A stretch of DNA of 64,000 bases from Nocardioides kongjuensis (GTDB lineage Bacteria > Actinomycetota > Actinomycetes > Propionibacteriales > Nocardioidaceae). Where the stretch lies: NCBI RefSeq assembly GCF_013409625.1, contig NZ_JACCBF010000001.1:1925001-1989000 (forward strand), in the 5' to 3' direction. Shown here in pieces: positions 26,871-38,097 of this stretch. The notes beneath the pieces were generated by a model that was not told where the DNA came from, made no database searches, and saw only the letters and a program-made list of their open reading frames with translations. Position 1 is the first letter of the stretch. Every line of letters starts with the position of its first letter. Made by a program: the position numbers and the translations under genes.

Positions 26871-27231
26871 CGCCCTCCCCCCGTGCCCGCAGTGCTCGAG
26901 CGAGTACACCTACGAGATGGGCGACCTGCTCGTCTGCCCGGAGTGCGCCCACGAGTGGTCGCCCGCCGAGGCGGCAGCAGCCGCCGAGGAGGAGGCGTCC
27001 GCGGGCGCCGTACGCGATGCGAACGGGAACCCCCTCGCCGACGGCGACGACGTGATCGTGGTCAAGGACCTGCCGGTCAAGGGAGCACCCAAGCCGATCA
27101 AGTCCGGCACCAAGGTCCGCAACATCCGCCTCGTCGCCCCCGACCTCAGGGTGGGCGACCACGACATCGACTGCAAGGTCGACGGCTTCGGTCCGATGCA
27201 GCTCAAGTCCAGCCTGGTCCGGAAGGCCTGA
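26863..27231 (+). CDS. YjdM/PhnA-family zinc-ribbon protein
   Basis: A 122-residue protein of the family once called PhnA. An N-terminal zinc ribbon ([11 protein letters not shown] and CPECAHEW, two Cys-x2-Cys pairs at about residues 8-11 and 26-29) is joined by an acidic Ala/Glu linker to a small beta barrel ([15 protein letters not shown], then [13 protein letters not shown]). The biochemical role is not established; no phosphonate genes are here, so the old name should not be read as function. GTG start inside the end of nadA. Confidence 0.85.
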   Translation: MTDALPPCPQCSSEYTYEMGDLLVCPECAHEWSPAEAAAAAEEEASAGAVRDANGNPLADGDDVIVVKDLPVKGAPKPIKSGTKVRNIRLVAPDLRVGDHDIDCKVDGFGPMQLKSSLVRKA

Positions 27232-27233
27232 TC

Positions 27234-27833
27234 GTGTTCAAGCGCACCAAGTCCCCCGTCACCCCCGAGGCGACCTCGTCGGCCGCCACGGACGGCAAGG
27301 TCGGCGGCAAGGGCCGTCCGACGCCGACCCGCAAGGAGGCCGAGGCCGCGGCCAGGGCCCGCGCCAAGGCGCCCACCGACCGCCGTGAGGCATCGCGCCG
27401 TCAGCGGGAGTTCCGCGCCGAGGAGAGCCGCAAGATCCGTCAGGGCATGAAGAGCGGCGACGAGCGCTACTTCCTGCCCCGCGACAAGGGTCGCGTCCGC
27501 CGGTTCATCCGCGACTACGTCGACCGCCGCTTCTCCATCGTCGAGATGGTCATCCCGCTGATGATCATCGGCCTCATGCTCGGCTACACCGGCAGCTCCG
27601 CGCTCGTGCAGGCGTCCAGCATGGTCCTGCTCGCCACCGTGCTGTTCGTCGTGACCGACATGCTCATCCTGCGCTTCCGGCTGCGCCGCGAGCTCAAGGC
27701 CCGCTTCCCCGACGAGCCGCTCAAGGGCACGACCTACTACGCACTGACCCGGTCGATGCAGATGAAGTTCATGCGCCTGCCCAAGGCGCGGATCAAGATC
27801 GGCCAGCCGCTGCCCGAGGACTACGACAGGTAG
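27234..27833 (+). CDS. DUF3043 membrane protein
   Basis: A 199-residue actinobacterial membrane protein of unknown function. It has a long, strongly charged cytoplasmic N-terminus (Lys/Arg/Ala-rich, about residues 1-95), two membrane helices at about 107-124 and 127-148, and a basic C-terminus. GTG at 27234 lies two bases after the YjdM-like stop, so it is co-transcribed. DUF3043 proteins are typically found in the oxidase/adenosine-kinase part of actinobacterial genomes, consistent with this position. Confidence 0.8.
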   Translation: MFKRTKSPVTPEATSSAATDGKVGGKGRPTPTRKEAEAAARARAKAPTDRREASRRQREFRAEESRKIRQGMKSGDERYFLPRDKGRVRRFIRDYVDRRFSIVEMVIPLMIIGLMLGYTGSSALVQASSMVLLATVLFVVTDMLILRFRLRRELKARFPDEPLKGTTYYALTRSMQMKFMRLPKARIKIGQPLPEDYDR

Positions 27834-27857
27834 GTTCCCGCCTGACCAAGCATGCGC

Positions 27858-27863
27858 TAGGTT
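27858..27863 (+). promoter_or_regulatory. leaderless promoter of the EthD-like gene
   Basis: TAGGTT followed by eight bases and ATG at 27872. Confidence 0.5.
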
Positions 27864-27871
27864 TGCGGCGC

Positions 27872-28528
27872 ATGAAGGTCATCGCTGCCCTGCACGGCCC
27901 CGGTCCTGCCCTGCTCGAGCCCGCGTTCCGCGCGGAGGTGGCCGCGACGGGCGCCACCCGGCTGCAGGTCAACGTCGACGACGACGCGGTCGCGCCGGCG
28001 ATGCGGTTCGGCCCGGGTGCGCCGATCACCGCCGTCGTCGCGGTGTGGACGGATCGGGCCGCGGCCGGGCTGCTCGACGTCGTACGGCGCCACGACCCCG
28101 ACGCCCACGCATGGGCCGTCGAGGAGCGCGAGCCGCTGGTCCCGCCCGCGGTGGCCGACGGGGCGCGCGCCGACGCGCTGGCGAACCTCGCGTTCCTGCG
28201 CCGCCCGTCGTCGATGCCGCACGCGGAGTGGCTCTCCGACTGGCTCGACCGGCACACGCAGGTGGCGATCGACACCCAGGGCACCTTCGGCTACGTCCAG
28301 AACCCGGTCGTCGAGCACCTCACCGACGGCGGCGGCGACGTGACCGGCATCGTCGAGGAGCTGTTCTCGATGACGGCGATGACCGACCAGCACGCGTTCT
28401 ACGGCAGCGGCGGCGACCAGGAGGAGCTCGAGCGCCGGTTCACGACGCTGATGGACAGCTGCGCCCGGTTCGGCGCGGCAGAGGGACTCGACCTGGTGCC
28501 GACCAGCCGCTACCTGTTCTCGCTCTGA
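27872..28528 (+). CDS. EthD-like dimeric alpha/beta-barrel protein
   Basis: A 218-residue protein with no sure assignment. Residues from about 105 on (FLRRPSSMPHAEWLSDWLDRH and onward) resemble the EthD fold, in which an R-x-x-x-M-S-x-x-E-F-x-x-Y-W-x-x-x-H pattern marks dimeric ferredoxin-like barrels; the first 100 residues look like a second, divergent copy. No signal or membrane segment. The start is the ATG at 27872, behind a -10 box. The stop is seven bases from that of the convergent aldo/keto reductase gene. Confidence 0.6.
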   Translation: MKVIAALHGPGPALLEPAFRAEVAATGATRLQVNVDDDAVAPAMRFGPGAPITAVVAVWTDRAAAGLLDVVRRHDPDAHAWAVEEREPLVPPAVADGARADALANLAFLRRPSSMPHAEWLSDWLDRHTQVAIDTQGTFGYVQNPVVEHLTDGGGDVTGIVEELFSMTAMTDQHAFYGSGGDQEELERRFTTLMDSCARFGAAEGLDLVPTSRYLFSL

Positions 28529-28535
28529 TCCCGTC

Positions 28536-29546
28536 TCAGCCGAGGATCTCCGAGCGGCGCGGCGAACGGGTGAGCGACGGGTCGGTCGTCACGACGCCGT
28601 CGAGCGCCCGGTCGATCGCGGCGAGCATGTCGGCGTCCAGCGTGACCCCGGCCGCCTTGACGTTCTCGGTGACCTGATCGGGCCGGCTGGCGCCGATGAT
28701 CGCGGCCGAGACGTTGGGGTTGTGCAGGACCCAGGCGACCGCGAGCTGCGCGAGCGAGAGCCCGGCCTCGTCGGCGATGGGCTGCAGCAGCTGGACCCGC
28801 TCGAGGACGTCGTCGCGCAGCCAGCGGCTGATGTCGTTGGCTCCGCCCTTCTCGTCGGTGGCACGGGAGCCGGCCGGGGGCGGCTGGCCGGGACGGTACT
28901 TGCCCGTCAGCACGCCCTGGGCGATCGGCGACCACACGATCTGGCCGATGCCGAGCTCCTCGCAGGTCGGCACCACCTCGGCCTCGATGACCCGCCAGAG
29001 CATGGAGTACTGAGGCTGGTTGGACACCAGCGGCACCCGGAGCTCTCGGGCCAGCTCGGCGGCCGCCCGGATCTCCTCGGCACGCCACTCCGAGACCCCG
29101 ATGTAGAGCGCCTTGCCCGACCGGACGACGTCCGCGAACGCCACCATGGTCTCCTCCAGCGGCGTCTCGTGGTCGAAGCGGTGCGCCTGGTACAGGTCGA
29201 CGTAGTCGGTGCCGAGCCGGCGCAGCGACCCGTCGATCGACTCCAGGATGTGCTTGCGGGACAGGCCGTGGTCGTTGTGCTTGCCGGGACCGGTCGGCCA
29301 GAAGACCTTGGTGAAGATCTCCAGGCCCTCGCGCCGCTCACCCGCCAGCGCCCGCCCGAGAACGGTCTCGGCAGCCGTGTTGGCGTAGACGTCGGCGGTG
29401 TCGAAGGTGGTGATCCCCTCGTCGAGGGCTCGGCGCACGCAGGCCAGCGCTCCGTCCTCCTCGACCTGGGAGCCGTGGGTGATCCAGTTGCCGTAGGCGA
29501 TGGCCGAGATGCGGAGCCCACTCGCCCCGAGGCTGCGAATCTCCAT
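28536..29546 (-). CDS. aldo/keto reductase
   Basis: NADPH-dependent reductase of 336 residues in the AKR family, close to the potassium-channel beta-subunit-like group. The TIM-barrel tetrad is visible: D49 (FDTADVYANT), Y54, K79 (IFTKVFW) and H118 (YQAHRFD). The cofactor segment near the C-terminus reads IIGASRPDQVTENV. The start is the ATG at 29544-29546, seven bases after a TAGGGT box; an open extension upstream is not coding. Substrate unknown. Divergent from the GNAT gene by 52 bases. Confidence 0.9.
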   Translation of the reverse strand: MEIRSLGASGLRISAIAYGNWITHGSQVEEDGALACVRRALDEGITTFDTADVYANTAAETVLGRALAGERREGLEIFTKVFWPTGPGKHNDHGLSRKHILESIDGSLRRLGTDYVDLYQAHRFDHETPLEETMVAFADVVRSGKALYIGVSEWRAEEIRAAAELARELRVPLVSNQPQYSMLWRVIEAEVVPTCEELGIGQIVWSPIAQGVLTGKYRPGQPPPAGSRATDEKGGANDISRWLRDDVLERVQLLQPIADEAGLSLAQLAVAWVLHNPNVSAAIIGASRPDQVTENVKAAGVTLDADMLAAIDRALDGVVTTDPSLTRSPRRSEILG

Positions 29547-29553
29547 GGGCCCG

Positions 29554-29559
29554 ACCCTA
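29554..29559 (-). promoter_or_regulatory. leaderless promoter of the aldo/keto reductase gene
   Basis: TAGGGT on the minus strand, seven bases before ATG at 29546. Confidence 0.55.
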
Positions 29560-29586
29560 GTGCGCAAGGCAACATCGAGGCCCTGA

Positions 29587-29592
29587 CAAGAT
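29587..29592 (+). promoter_or_regulatory. leaderless promoter of the small GNAT gene
   Basis: CAAGAT followed by six bases and ATG at 29599. Weaker match than its neighbours. Confidence 0.4.
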
Positions 29593-29598
29593 GGCGGC

Positions 29599-30117
29599 AT
29601 GGTCGTTGCTGACGTCTCCGTACGGGTCGCCTGGCCGGCGGACGCCACCGGGATCGCGCAGGTCCAGCTGCGCGCCTGGCAGCAGCGGTACGACGGCAGC
29701 CCGGACCTCGACACCCCGACCCTCGCCGAGGCGTGGCGCCACTCGCTCTCCCGGCCGCCGGAGGCCCGGCACCGCGCGCTCGTGGCGCTCGCCGGAGACC
29801 AGGTGGTCGGCTTCGCGCTGACCGGCCCCAACACCGATCCGGACGCCGACCCGGCCACCGACGGCGAGATGGCCGAGTTCACCGTCAGCCCTGACGCGAC
29901 CCGCGCCGGGCACGGCTCCCGCCTGCTGCAGGCCTGCGCCGACACCCTCGGGGCCGACGGCTTCGCCCGTGCCGTGTGCTGGGTCGACGCGACCGACGAC
30001 GTGCTGCGGGCCTTCCTGACCAGCGCCGGCTGGGACGCGGACGGCGCGAGCCGCGAGCTCGCCGACGAGTCCGGTACGACGCTCAAGCAGGTCCGGCTGC
30101 ACACCGCCCTCGCCTAG
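29599..30117 (+). CDS. GNAT-family N-acetyltransferase
   Basis: A 172-residue single-domain acetyltransferase. The acetyl-CoA-binding motif is at FTVSPDATRAGHGSRLLQACAD near residues 94-115 (VxPxxxRxGxGxxL), followed by CWVDATDDVLRAFLTSAGW, the usual fourth-strand and helix pattern. Substrate unknown. The azlC-like gene starts two bases after its stop, so the three genes GNAT-azlC-azlD probably form one operon. Confidence 0.85.
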   Translation: MVVADVSVRVAWPADATGIAQVQLRAWQQRYDGSPDLDTPTLAEAWRHSLSRPPEARHRALVALAGDQVVGFALTGPNTDPDADPATDGEMAEFTVSPDATRAGHGSRLLQACADTLGADGFARAVCWVDATDDVLRAFLTSAGWDADGASRELADESGTTLKQVRLHTALA

Positions 30118-30119
30118 CC

Positions 30120-30782
30120 GTGGGCGAGGCGACCCGGTCCAGCGTGGTCCGCGACAGCCTCGGCGTCGCGATCGCGACCGGCACCTACGGACTGAGCTTC
30201 GGCGCGGTCGGCGTCGCGTCCGGCCTGAGCCTGGCCCAGACCTGTGTGCTGTCCCTGCTGATGTTCACCGGCGCCTCGCAGTTCGCGCTGGCCGGCGTGC
30301 TCGGCTCGGGAGGCACGCCGGTCGCGGGGGCGCTCACCGCACTGCTGCTCGGCACCCGCAACGCGCTCTACGGACTGCGCCTGGCACCGCTGCTCGGCTA
30401 CCGCGGCTGGCGCCGCGCGGCCGCCGCGCAGGTCCTGATCGACGAGTCGACCGCGATGGCGGTGACCCGGCCGAACCGCGAGCTGGCGCGGACCGGTTTC
30501 CTGACCACGGGGCTGACCATCTTCGTGCTGTGGAACCTCACCACCCTCGCGGGTGGCCTCGCCGGTGAGCAGCTCGGCGACCCCCGCGATCTCGGGCTGG
30601 ACGCCGCGGTCGGCGCCGCCTTCCTGGCCCTGCTCTGGCCGCGCCTCACCACGCCGGTGCTGAAGGCGACCGCCGCACTCGCCGCACTGGTGGCCGCCGG
30701 TGCGGTGCCGCTCACGCCGGCCGGCGTACCCGTGCTCGTGGCGGCCGGCGTCGCCGTCCTCGTGGGAGCGCTGAGCCGATGA
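30120..30782 (+). CDS. azlC: AzlC-family branched-chain amino acid exporter, large subunit
   Basis: Membrane permease of 220 residues with about seven hydrophobic segments. Family features are the N-terminal FGAVGVASGLSLAQT and LLMFTGASQFALAGVLGSGG, and a central DESTAM segment near 104-109. AzlC pairs with the small AzlD protein to export branched-chain amino acids or analogues such as azaleucine. The GTG start is two bases after the preceding stop, and azlD overlaps its end by four bases (ATGA). Confidence 0.88.
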   Translation: MGEATRSSVVRDSLGVAIATGTYGLSFGAVGVASGLSLAQTCVLSLLMFTGASQFALAGVLGSGGTPVAGALTALLLGTRNALYGLRLAPLLGYRGWRRAAAAQVLIDESTAMAVTRPNRELARTGFLTTGLTIFVLWNLTTLAGGLAGEQLGDPRDLGLDAAVGAAFLALLWPRLTTPVLKATAALAALVAAGAVPLTPAGVPVLVAAGVAVLVGALSR

Positions 30783-31084
30783 TGTGGTGGGCGGTGCTCG
30801 GCGCCGGTGTCGGCTGCTACCTGCTCAAGCTGGCCGGGCTGTCCGTGCCCCCGCGGATCCTCGGCAACCCGGTGGTGGCCCGGATCGCCGACCTGATCCC
30901 GGTCGCGCTCCTGTCGGCGCTGGTGACGGTGCAGGTGCTGGCCGCGCCCGAGGGCCGCGCGCTCGTGATCGACGCGCGGGTCCTGGCACTGGGCGTGGCG
31001 GTGCTGCTGCTCCTCGCCCGGGCGCCGTTCCTCGTGGTCGTGTTCGGCGCTGCGGCTGCGGCCGCGGTGGTCCGGCTGTTCTGA
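30779..31084 (+). CDS. azlD: AzlD-family branched-chain amino acid exporter, small subunit
   Basis: A 101-residue protein with three to four hydrophobic segments, the small partner of AzlC. The ATG overlaps the azlC stop, the usual coupling for this two-part exporter. RILGNPVVARIADLIPVALLSALV near the middle is typical of the family. It ends seven bases from the stop of the convergent dapB gene. Confidence 0.87.
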   Translation: MMWWAVLGAGVGCYLLKLAGLSVPPRILGNPVVARIADLIPVALLSALVTVQVLAAPEGRALVIDARVLALGVAVLLLLARAPFLVVVFGAAAAAAVVRLF

Positions 31085-31091
31085 GGCCGGC

Positions 31092-32502
<1,411 letters not shown>

Positions 32503-32611
32503 CGTGCACGGGCAGCATGCCCGTCTCGGGGCTGGCCTGACGTCATCTCTCGGTCCTCTCTCACCGCCTCGGCGCGCGTGCTCGTCCTGACCGGCGAGAC
32601 CCTGGAGAGAC

Positions 32612-34327
32612 GTGACCCGAAGTCCCAGCACGACCCCGACCAGCATCCTGACGACACCTGCCGCGGACGTCGTACCGCACCCGGCGCTGGACCAGGCCGT
32701 CGAGGTCGACGCTCCGGTGCGCCGGGGTGTCGACCCTCTCGTCTTCGGCGTCGCCGCCGTCGTGAGCATCGCCTTCGTGGTGTGGGGCCTGGTGAGCACC
32801 GACTCGCTCGGCACCGCCTCCGGCAAGGCGCTGGACTGGGTGATGACCAACACCGGCTGGCTGTTCGTGCTGACCTCCAGCGGCTTCGTCGTGTTCGTGG
32901 TGTGGCTGGCGATGAGCAGGTACGGCACCATCCCGCTCGGCCGGGACGACGAGGAGCCGGAGTTCCGCACGACGTCGTGGATCGCGATGATGTTCAGCGC
33001 CGGCATGGGCATCGGCCTGATGTTCTACGGCGTCAGCGAGCCGCTCTCCCACTTCGTCGACCCGCCGCCGGGCACCGGCGGTGACCCGGACGCCGCCGCC
33101 CAGACGGCGATGGCGACCACGATGTTCCACTGGACCCTGCACCCGTGGGCGATCTACGCCGTCGTCGGCCTCGCGATCGCGTACGGCGTCTACCGCAAGG
33201 GCCGCGTCCAGCTGATCTCGGCGGCCTTCGCGCCGCTCCTCGGTGAGCGGGCCTCGGGCGGCGCCGGCAAGGTGATCGACATGTTCGCGATCTTCGCGAC
33301 CCTGTTCGGCTCGGCGACCTCGCTCGGCCTGGGCGCGCTGCAGATCAGCAGCGGTCTCGAGATCGTCGGCGACATCGGCCCGCTCGGCAACGGCGTCCTG
33401 GTCGCGATCATCTCCGTGCTGACGGTCGCCTTCGTGCTGTCGGCCGTCTCGGGCGTCGCCAAGGGCATCCAGTGGCTGTCCAACATCAACATGGTGCTCG
33501 CGATCGCCCTGGCCCTGTTCCTGTTCGTGGTCGGCCCGACCGTCTTCATCCTCAACCTGGTGCCGACCTCGCTCGGCAGCTACGTGCAGGACCTGGCCAT
33601 GATGGCCGCCCGCACCGGCGCCGAGGGACCCGACACCGAGGCCTGGCTGAGCGGCTGGACCGTCTTCTACTGGGCCTGGTGGCTGTCCTGGACGCCGTTC
33701 GTGGGCATGTTCATCGCCCGCATCTCACGCGGTCGCACGATCCGGCAGTTCGTCACCGGCGTGCTGCTCGTCCCGAGCGTGGTCAGCGTGATCTGGTTCT
33801 GCATCATGGGTGGCACCGCGATCGACCTGCAGCGCGACGGTACCGACATCGCCCACGCCGGCGGTCTCGAGGCGCAGCTCTTCGGCACGCTCGACGCGCT
33901 CCCCCTCGCCACCGTCGCCAGCATCCTGGTGATGCTGCTGGTCGCGATCTTCTTCGTGTCCGGTGCCGACGCGGCCTCCATCGTGATGGGCAGCCTCTCC
34001 GAGCGCGGTACGACCGAGCCACGCCGCAGCGTCGTCATCTTCTGGGGCGTCGCCACCGGCGCCGTCGCGGCGGTGATGCTGCTGGCCGGCGGCGAGGACG
34101 CGCTGACCGGCCTGCAGACGATCACCATCGTCGCCGCGCTGCCGTTCGTGGTGATCATGATCGGCCTCGCCGCAGCGCTGGTCCGCGAGCTGCGCACCGA
34201 CCCGATGGTCGTGCGCCGCCGCTACGGCGAGGAGGCGGTCGAGCAGGCCGTCATCGCCGGCGTCACCGAGCACGGCGACGACTTCGTGCTCTCGATCGAG
34301 GCGGTCGACCCCGAGCCGGAGTCCTGA
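32612..34327 (+). CDS. BCCT-family betaine/choline/carnitine transporter
   Basis: Sodium-coupled importer of compatible solutes, 571 residues with about twelve membrane helices. The family glycine-rich segment GMGIGLMFYGVSEPLSHF is at about 131-148, and the Trp-rich substrate motif FYWAWWLSWTPFVGMFIARIS near 350-370. The N-terminal 50 residues and the acidic C-terminus are cytoplasmic, as in osmosensing BetP-like members, though the long basic sensor tail of BetP is absent. GTG start with GGAGAG upstream. Ends at a strong inverted repeat. Confidence 0.93.
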   Translation: MTRSPSTTPTSILTTPAADVVPHPALDQAVEVDAPVRRGVDPLVFGVAAVVSIAFVVWGLVSTDSLGTASGKALDWVMTNTGWLFVLTSSGFVVFVVWLAMSRYGTIPLGRDDEEPEFRTTSWIAMMFSAGMGIGLMFYGVSEPLSHFVDPPPGTGGDPDAAAQTAMATTMFHWTLHPWAIYAVVGLAIAYGVYRKGRVQLISAAFAPLLGERASGGAGKVIDMFAIFATLFGSATSLGLGALQISSGLEIVGDIGPLGNGVLVAIISVLTVAFVLSAVSGVAKGIQWLSNINMVLAIALALFLFVVGPTVFILNLVPTSLGSYVQDLAMMAARTGAEGPDTEAWLSGWTVFYWAWWLSWTPFVGMFIARISRGRTIRQFVTGVLLVPSVVSVIWFCIMGGTAIDLQRDGTDIAHAGGLEAQLFGTLDALPLATVASILVMLLVAIFFVSGADAASIVMGSLSERGTTEPRRSVVIFWGVATGAVAAVMLLAGGEDALTGLQTITIVAALPFVVIMIGLAAALVRELRTDPMVVRRRYGEEAVEQAVIAGVTEHGDDFVLSIEAVDPEPES

Positions 34328-34335
34328 GTCCTGCA

Positions 34336-34397
34336 GGTTCAACCACCGAGCTCGTCGTCCGATCGGCCCTTGCCGCGACGAGCTCGGTGGTTGAACC
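34336..34397. terminator. bidirectional terminator hairpin, REP-like
   Basis: Perfect 22-base inverted repeat (arms 34336-34357 and 34376-34397, beginning GGTTCAACCACCGAGC) with an 18-base loop, between the convergent BCCT and M16 peptidase genes. The GAGCTCGTCG part recurs in the gap at 52613-53034. Confidence 0.75.
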
Positions 34398-34405
34398 GTG
34401 GTCCC

Positions 34406-35779
34406 CTAGGCCGGTCCGACCAGCGCGAGCAGCTCGGGCCGGCCGAAGACCTCGGCGGCGATCTCGCGCACCTCGTCGAGCGTGACCGCCTCGATCCGGG
34501 CGATGACCTCGTCGATGCCGAGCACCTCGCCGTTGACCAGCTCGTTCTTGCCCAGGCGCATCATCCGCGAGCCGGAGTCCTCGAGGCCGAGGATCATGCC
34601 GCCGACCAGCTGGCCCTTGCCGCGGACCAGCTCGTCCTCGGTGATCCCCTCCTCGGCGATCAGCCGCAGCTGCTCGCGGACCACGGCCAGCACCTCGTCG
34701 GTGCGGTCGGGCAGGCAGCCCACCGCGACCCCGACGATGCCGGAGTCGGCGTAGTGGCTGGCGAAGGAGTAGACCGAGTAGGCCAGGCCACGGACCTCGC
34801 GGACCTCCTGGAACAGCCGGCTGGACGTGCCGCCGCCCAGGGCGGTGTTGAGCACGCCGAGCGCGTAGCGGCGCTCGTCGTCGCGGGTCAGGCCCTCGCG
34901 ACCGAGGACCAGGTTGACCTGCTCGAACGGCCGGTCGACCCGGCCGTCGCCGGCGGCGACCTTGGGGCGGCGCCGGGCGGTCGTCGTGCGAGGGGGCGCG
35001 GGAGCGGCCAGTGCGTCGAGCCAGCCGTGGCGGCCGAACGCCTTCTTCACGGCGCGTACGACGGCTGCGTGGTCGAGCGCACCGGCGACGGAGATGACGG
35101 TGTTGGCCGGCGCGTAGTGGCGGCGGTAGAACCGCTTGATCTGCGCGGGCGTCATCGCCTCGATCGAGCCGGTGGTGCCGGCGATCGGGCGGCCCAGTGC
35201 CGACTCAGCGCCCCAGGCGAGCTCGGCGAGCAGGTTCTGGACGACGTCGTCGGGGTCGTCGTCGTGCATCGCGATCTCGTCGAGGATGACGTCACGCTCG
35301 GCGTCGACGTCGTGGGTCGCGATGAGCGAGCCGGTGATCATGTCGCCGAGCACGTCGACGGCCAGCGGCAGGTCGTCGGAGAGCACCCGCGCGTGGAAGC
35401 AGGTGTACTCCTTCGCGGTGAACGCGTTGAACTCACCGCCCACCGCGTCGAGCTCGATGGAGATGTCGAGCGCCGAGCGCTCGGAGGTGCCCTTGAAGAG
35501 CAGGTGCTCGAGGAAGTGCGAGGCACCGTGCGTCTTCGTGGTCTCGTCGCGCGAGCCGACGCCGACCCACACGCCGACGGACGCGGAGCGCGCGCCGGCC
35601 ATCTGCTCGGTGACGATCCGCAGCCCGGACGGCAGCTGCGTACGCCGTACGAGCGAGGTCACCTGACCCGACTGGTCACGCACGGTCTCGAGGGTCCGGG
35701 TGGACGCCCCGGCACGGGAAACGGCCGACGGCCGGCCAGCAGTTCGCTGGCCGGCCGTCGTCGAGCTGGTGGTGCTCAC
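34406..35779 (-). CDS. M16-family zinc peptidase
   Basis: Processing-peptidase-like metalloprotease of 457 residues. The inverted zinc motif HFLEH is at H88-x-x-E91-H92, and the third ligand E168 lies 76 residues on ([13 protein letters not shown]), exactly the family spacing. The C-terminal half is the second, non-catalytic M16 domain with the R/Y pair region near [10 protein letters not shown]. The GTG start overlaps the pnp stop by four bases; the first 35 residues are low-complexity and include a region encoded by a strong hairpin, so an internal start at a later GTG is possible. The pnp-M16 pairing is widespread in Gram-positive bacteria. Confidence 0.9.
   Translation of the reverse strand: MSTTSSTTAGQRTAGRPSAVSRAGASTRTLETVRDQSGQVTSLVRRTQLPSGLRIVTEQMAGARSASVGVWVGVGSRDETTKTHGASHFLEHLLFKGTSERSALDISIELDAVGGEFNAFTAKEYTCFHARVLSDDLPLAVDVLGDMITGSLIATHDVDAERDVILDEIAMHDDDPDDVVQNLLAELAWGAESALGRPIAGTTGSIEAMTPAQIKRFYRRHYAPANTVISVAGALDHAAVVRAVKKAFGRHGWLDALAAPAPPRTTTARRRPKVAAGDGRVDRPFEQVNLVLGREGLTRDDERRYALGVLNTALGGGTSSRLFQEVREVRGLAYSVYSFASHYADSGIVGVAVGCLPDRTDEVLAVVREQLRLIAEEGITEDELVRGKGQLVGGMILGLEDSGSRMMRLGKNELVNGEVLGIDEVIARIEAVTLDEVREIAAEVFGRPELLALVGPA
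35726..35760. repeat. strong hairpin just after pnp, inside the M16 gene start
   Basis: Perfect 15-base arms (CGACGGCCGGCCAGC at 35726-35740 and its complement at 35746-35760) with loop AGTTC, 16 bases beyond the pnp stop. It resembles an attenuator between pnp and the M16 peptidase. Confidence 0.6.
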
Positions 35780-38004
35780 GCCTCGTCGGACTCCTCAGCC
35801 GCGTCGGTCGCCTCGCCGGCGGCCTCCTCGACCACGGGGATGAGGGACAGCTTGCCGCGGTCGTCGATCTCGGCGATCTCGACCTGCAGCTTCTGGCCCA
35901 CGGCGACGACGTCCTCGACGTTCTCCACGCGCTTGCCACCGGCGAGGCCACGCAGCTTGCTGATGTGCAGCAGGCCGTCCTTGCCGGGCATGAGCGCGAT
36001 GAACGCACCGAAGTTGGTCGTCTTGACGACGGTACCGAGGTACCGCTCGCCGACCTCGGGCATGGTCGGGTTCGCGATCGCGTTGATCGCGGCCCGGGCC
36101 GCCTCGGCCGCCTCACCGTTGGTCGCACCGATGTAGACCGTGCCGTCGTCCTCGATCGAGATCGAGGCGCCGGTGTCGTCCTGCAGCTGGTTGATGACCT
36201 TGCCCTTGGGCCCGATGACCTCGCCGATCTTGTCCACGGGCACCTTGACCGTGATGATCCGCGGCGCGTGGATCGACATCTCCTCGGGAGCGTCGATCGC
36301 CTCACCCATGACCTCGAGGATCGTCAGGCGGGCGTCGCGGGCCTGGGTCAGCGCCGCGGCGAGGACCTCGGCCGGGATGCCGTCGAGCTTGGTGTCGAGC
36401 TGGAGCGCGGTGACGAACTCCTTGGTGCCGGCGACCTTGAAGTCCATGTCGCCGAACGCGTCCTCGGCGCCGAGGATGTCGGTCAGCGCGACGTACTCGG
36501 TCTTGCCGTCGATCTCACCGGACACCAAGCCCATGGCGATGCCGGCGACCGGCGCCTTCAGCGGCACACCGGCCTGCAGCAGCGACAGGGTCGAGGCGCA
36601 GACCGAGCCCATCGAGGTGGAGCCGTTGGAGCCCATGGCCTCGGAGAGCTGGCGGATGGCGTACGGGAACTCCTCGCGGCTCGGGAGCACCGGCAGCAGC
36701 GCACGACGCGCGAGCGCGCCGTGGCCGACCTCGCGGCGCTTCGGCGAGCCGACGCGGCCGGTCTCGCCGGTGGAGAACGGCGGGAAGATGTACTTGTGCA
36801 TGTAGCGCCGGTGGGTCTCCGGCGACAGGGTGTCGAGCTGCTGCTCCATCTTGAGCATGTCGAGGGTGGTGACACCCAGGATCTGGGTCTCGCCACGCTC
36901 GAACAGCGCGGAGCCGTGGACGCGCGGGATCACGTCGACCTCGGCGTGCAGCGGACGGATGTCGGCGAGGCCGCGGCCGTCGATGCGGACCTTGTCGCGC
37001 AGGATGCGCTCGCGCACGACCTGCTTGTTGACCGAGCGGAACGCCGCGCCGATCTCCTTCTCGCGACCCTCGAACTCGGCACCCAGCTTCTCGAGGAGGC
37101 CGGCCTTGAGCTCGTCGGTGCGGGTCTCGCGCTCCTGCTTGTCGCCGATGGTCATCGCGGCGGCCAGGTCGGCCTTCGCGGCGGCCTCGACGGCGGCGTA
37201 GACGTCGTCCTCGTAGTCGAGGAAGATCGGGAACTCCTGGACCGGCTTGGCGGCCACGTTGGCGAGCTCGACCTGGGCCTCGACCAGCTGCTTGATGAAC
37301 GGCTTGGCGGCCTCGAGACCGCCGGCCACGACCTCCTCGGTCGGCGCCTGGGCGCCGCCGCGGACCAGCTCGATGGTCTCCTCGGTGGCCTCGGCCTCGA
37401 CCATCATGATCGCGACGTCACCGGTCTCGGTGACTCGGCCGGCGACGACCATGTCGAACACGGCCTTCTCCAGCTGGCTGTGGGTGGGGAACGCGACCCA
37501 CTGGCCCTCGATGAGGGCGACGCGGGTGGCACCGACCGGGCCGCTGAACGGCAGGCCGGAGAGCTGGGTCGACAGCGAGGCGGCGTTGATCGCGAGCACG
37601 TCGTACGGCGTGTCGGGGTTGAGCGCCATGACGGTGATGACGACCTGGACCTCGTTGCGCAGACCCTTCTTGAAGGTCGGGCGCAGCGGGCGGTCGATGA
37701 GGCGGCAGGCCAGGATCGCGTCCTCGCCCGGGCGGCCCTCGGACCGGAAGAACGAGCCGGGGATGCGGCCCGCGGCGTACATCCGCTCCTCGACGTCGAT
37801 GGTCAGCGGGAAGAAGTCGAAGTGGTCCTTCGGGTGCTTGCCGGCCGTGGTGGCCGAGAGCAGCATGGTGTCGCCGTCGAGGTAGGCGCTCACCGAACCG
37901 GCGGCCTGGCGGGCGAGGACGCCCGTCTCGAACTTGATGGTTCGAGTGCCGAACTTGCCGTTGTCGAGAACGGTCTCGACCTCGGAGATGACGGGTTCAG
38001 TCAA
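35776..38004 (-). CDS. pnp: polyribonucleotide nucleotidyltransferase
   Basis: Phosphate-dependent 3'-5' exoribonuclease and polymerase of 742 residues. Domains in order: RNase PH-like 1 (about 15-150), an alpha-helical linker, the catalytic RNase PH-like 2 (about 335-560, with [13 protein letters not shown] and [10 protein letters not shown]), a KH domain with [11 protein letters not shown] near 600, and an S1 domain ([18 protein letters not shown]) near 650-720. A TTG at 38002-38004 (Leu codon read as Met) is the likeliest start, giving [16 protein letters not shown] as in relatives. rpsO is the upstream gene, the conserved rpsO-pnp order. Confidence 0.95.
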   Translation of the reverse strand: MTEPVISEVETVLDNGKFGTRTIKFETGVLARQAAGSVSAYLDGDTMLLSATTAGKHPKDHFDFFPLTIDVEERMYAAGRIPGSFFRSEGRPGEDAILACRLIDRPLRPTFKKGLRNEVQVVITVMALNPDTPYDVLAINAASLSTQLSGLPFSGPVGATRVALIEGQWVAFPTHSQLEKAVFDMVVAGRVTETGDVAIMMVEAEATEETIELVRGGAQAPTEEVVAGGLEAAKPFIKQLVEAQVELANVAAKPVQEFPIFLDYEDDVYAAVEAAAKADLAAAMTIGDKQERETRTDELKAGLLEKLGAEFEGREKEIGAAFRSVNKQVVRERILRDKVRIDGRGLADIRPLHAEVDVIPRVHGSALFERGETQILGVTTLDMLKMEQQLDTLSPETHRRYMHKYIFPPFSTGETGRVGSPKRREVGHGALARRALLPVLPSREEFPYAIRQLSEAMGSNGSTSMGSVCASTLSLLQAGVPLKAPVAGIAMGLVSGEIDGKTEYVALTDILGAEDAFGDMDFKVAGTKEFVTALQLDTKLDGIPAEVLAAALTQARDARLTILEVMGEAIDAPEEMSIHAPRIITVKVPVDKIGEVIGPKGKVINQLQDDTGASISIEDDGTVYIGATNGEAAEAARAAINAIANPTMPEVGERYLGTVVKTTNFGAFIALMPGKDGLLHISKLRGLAGGKRVENVEDVVAVGQKLQVEIAEIDDRGKLSLIPVVEEAAGEATDAAEESDEA

Positions 38005-38097
38005 TGTTTTCTCTTGTTCGTGCGGTGCGGGACGCGCTGCCCCGCGGAATCGGACTTGATTGACGCCTGCCACTTTATCGATCGGCAGGGAAATTGC

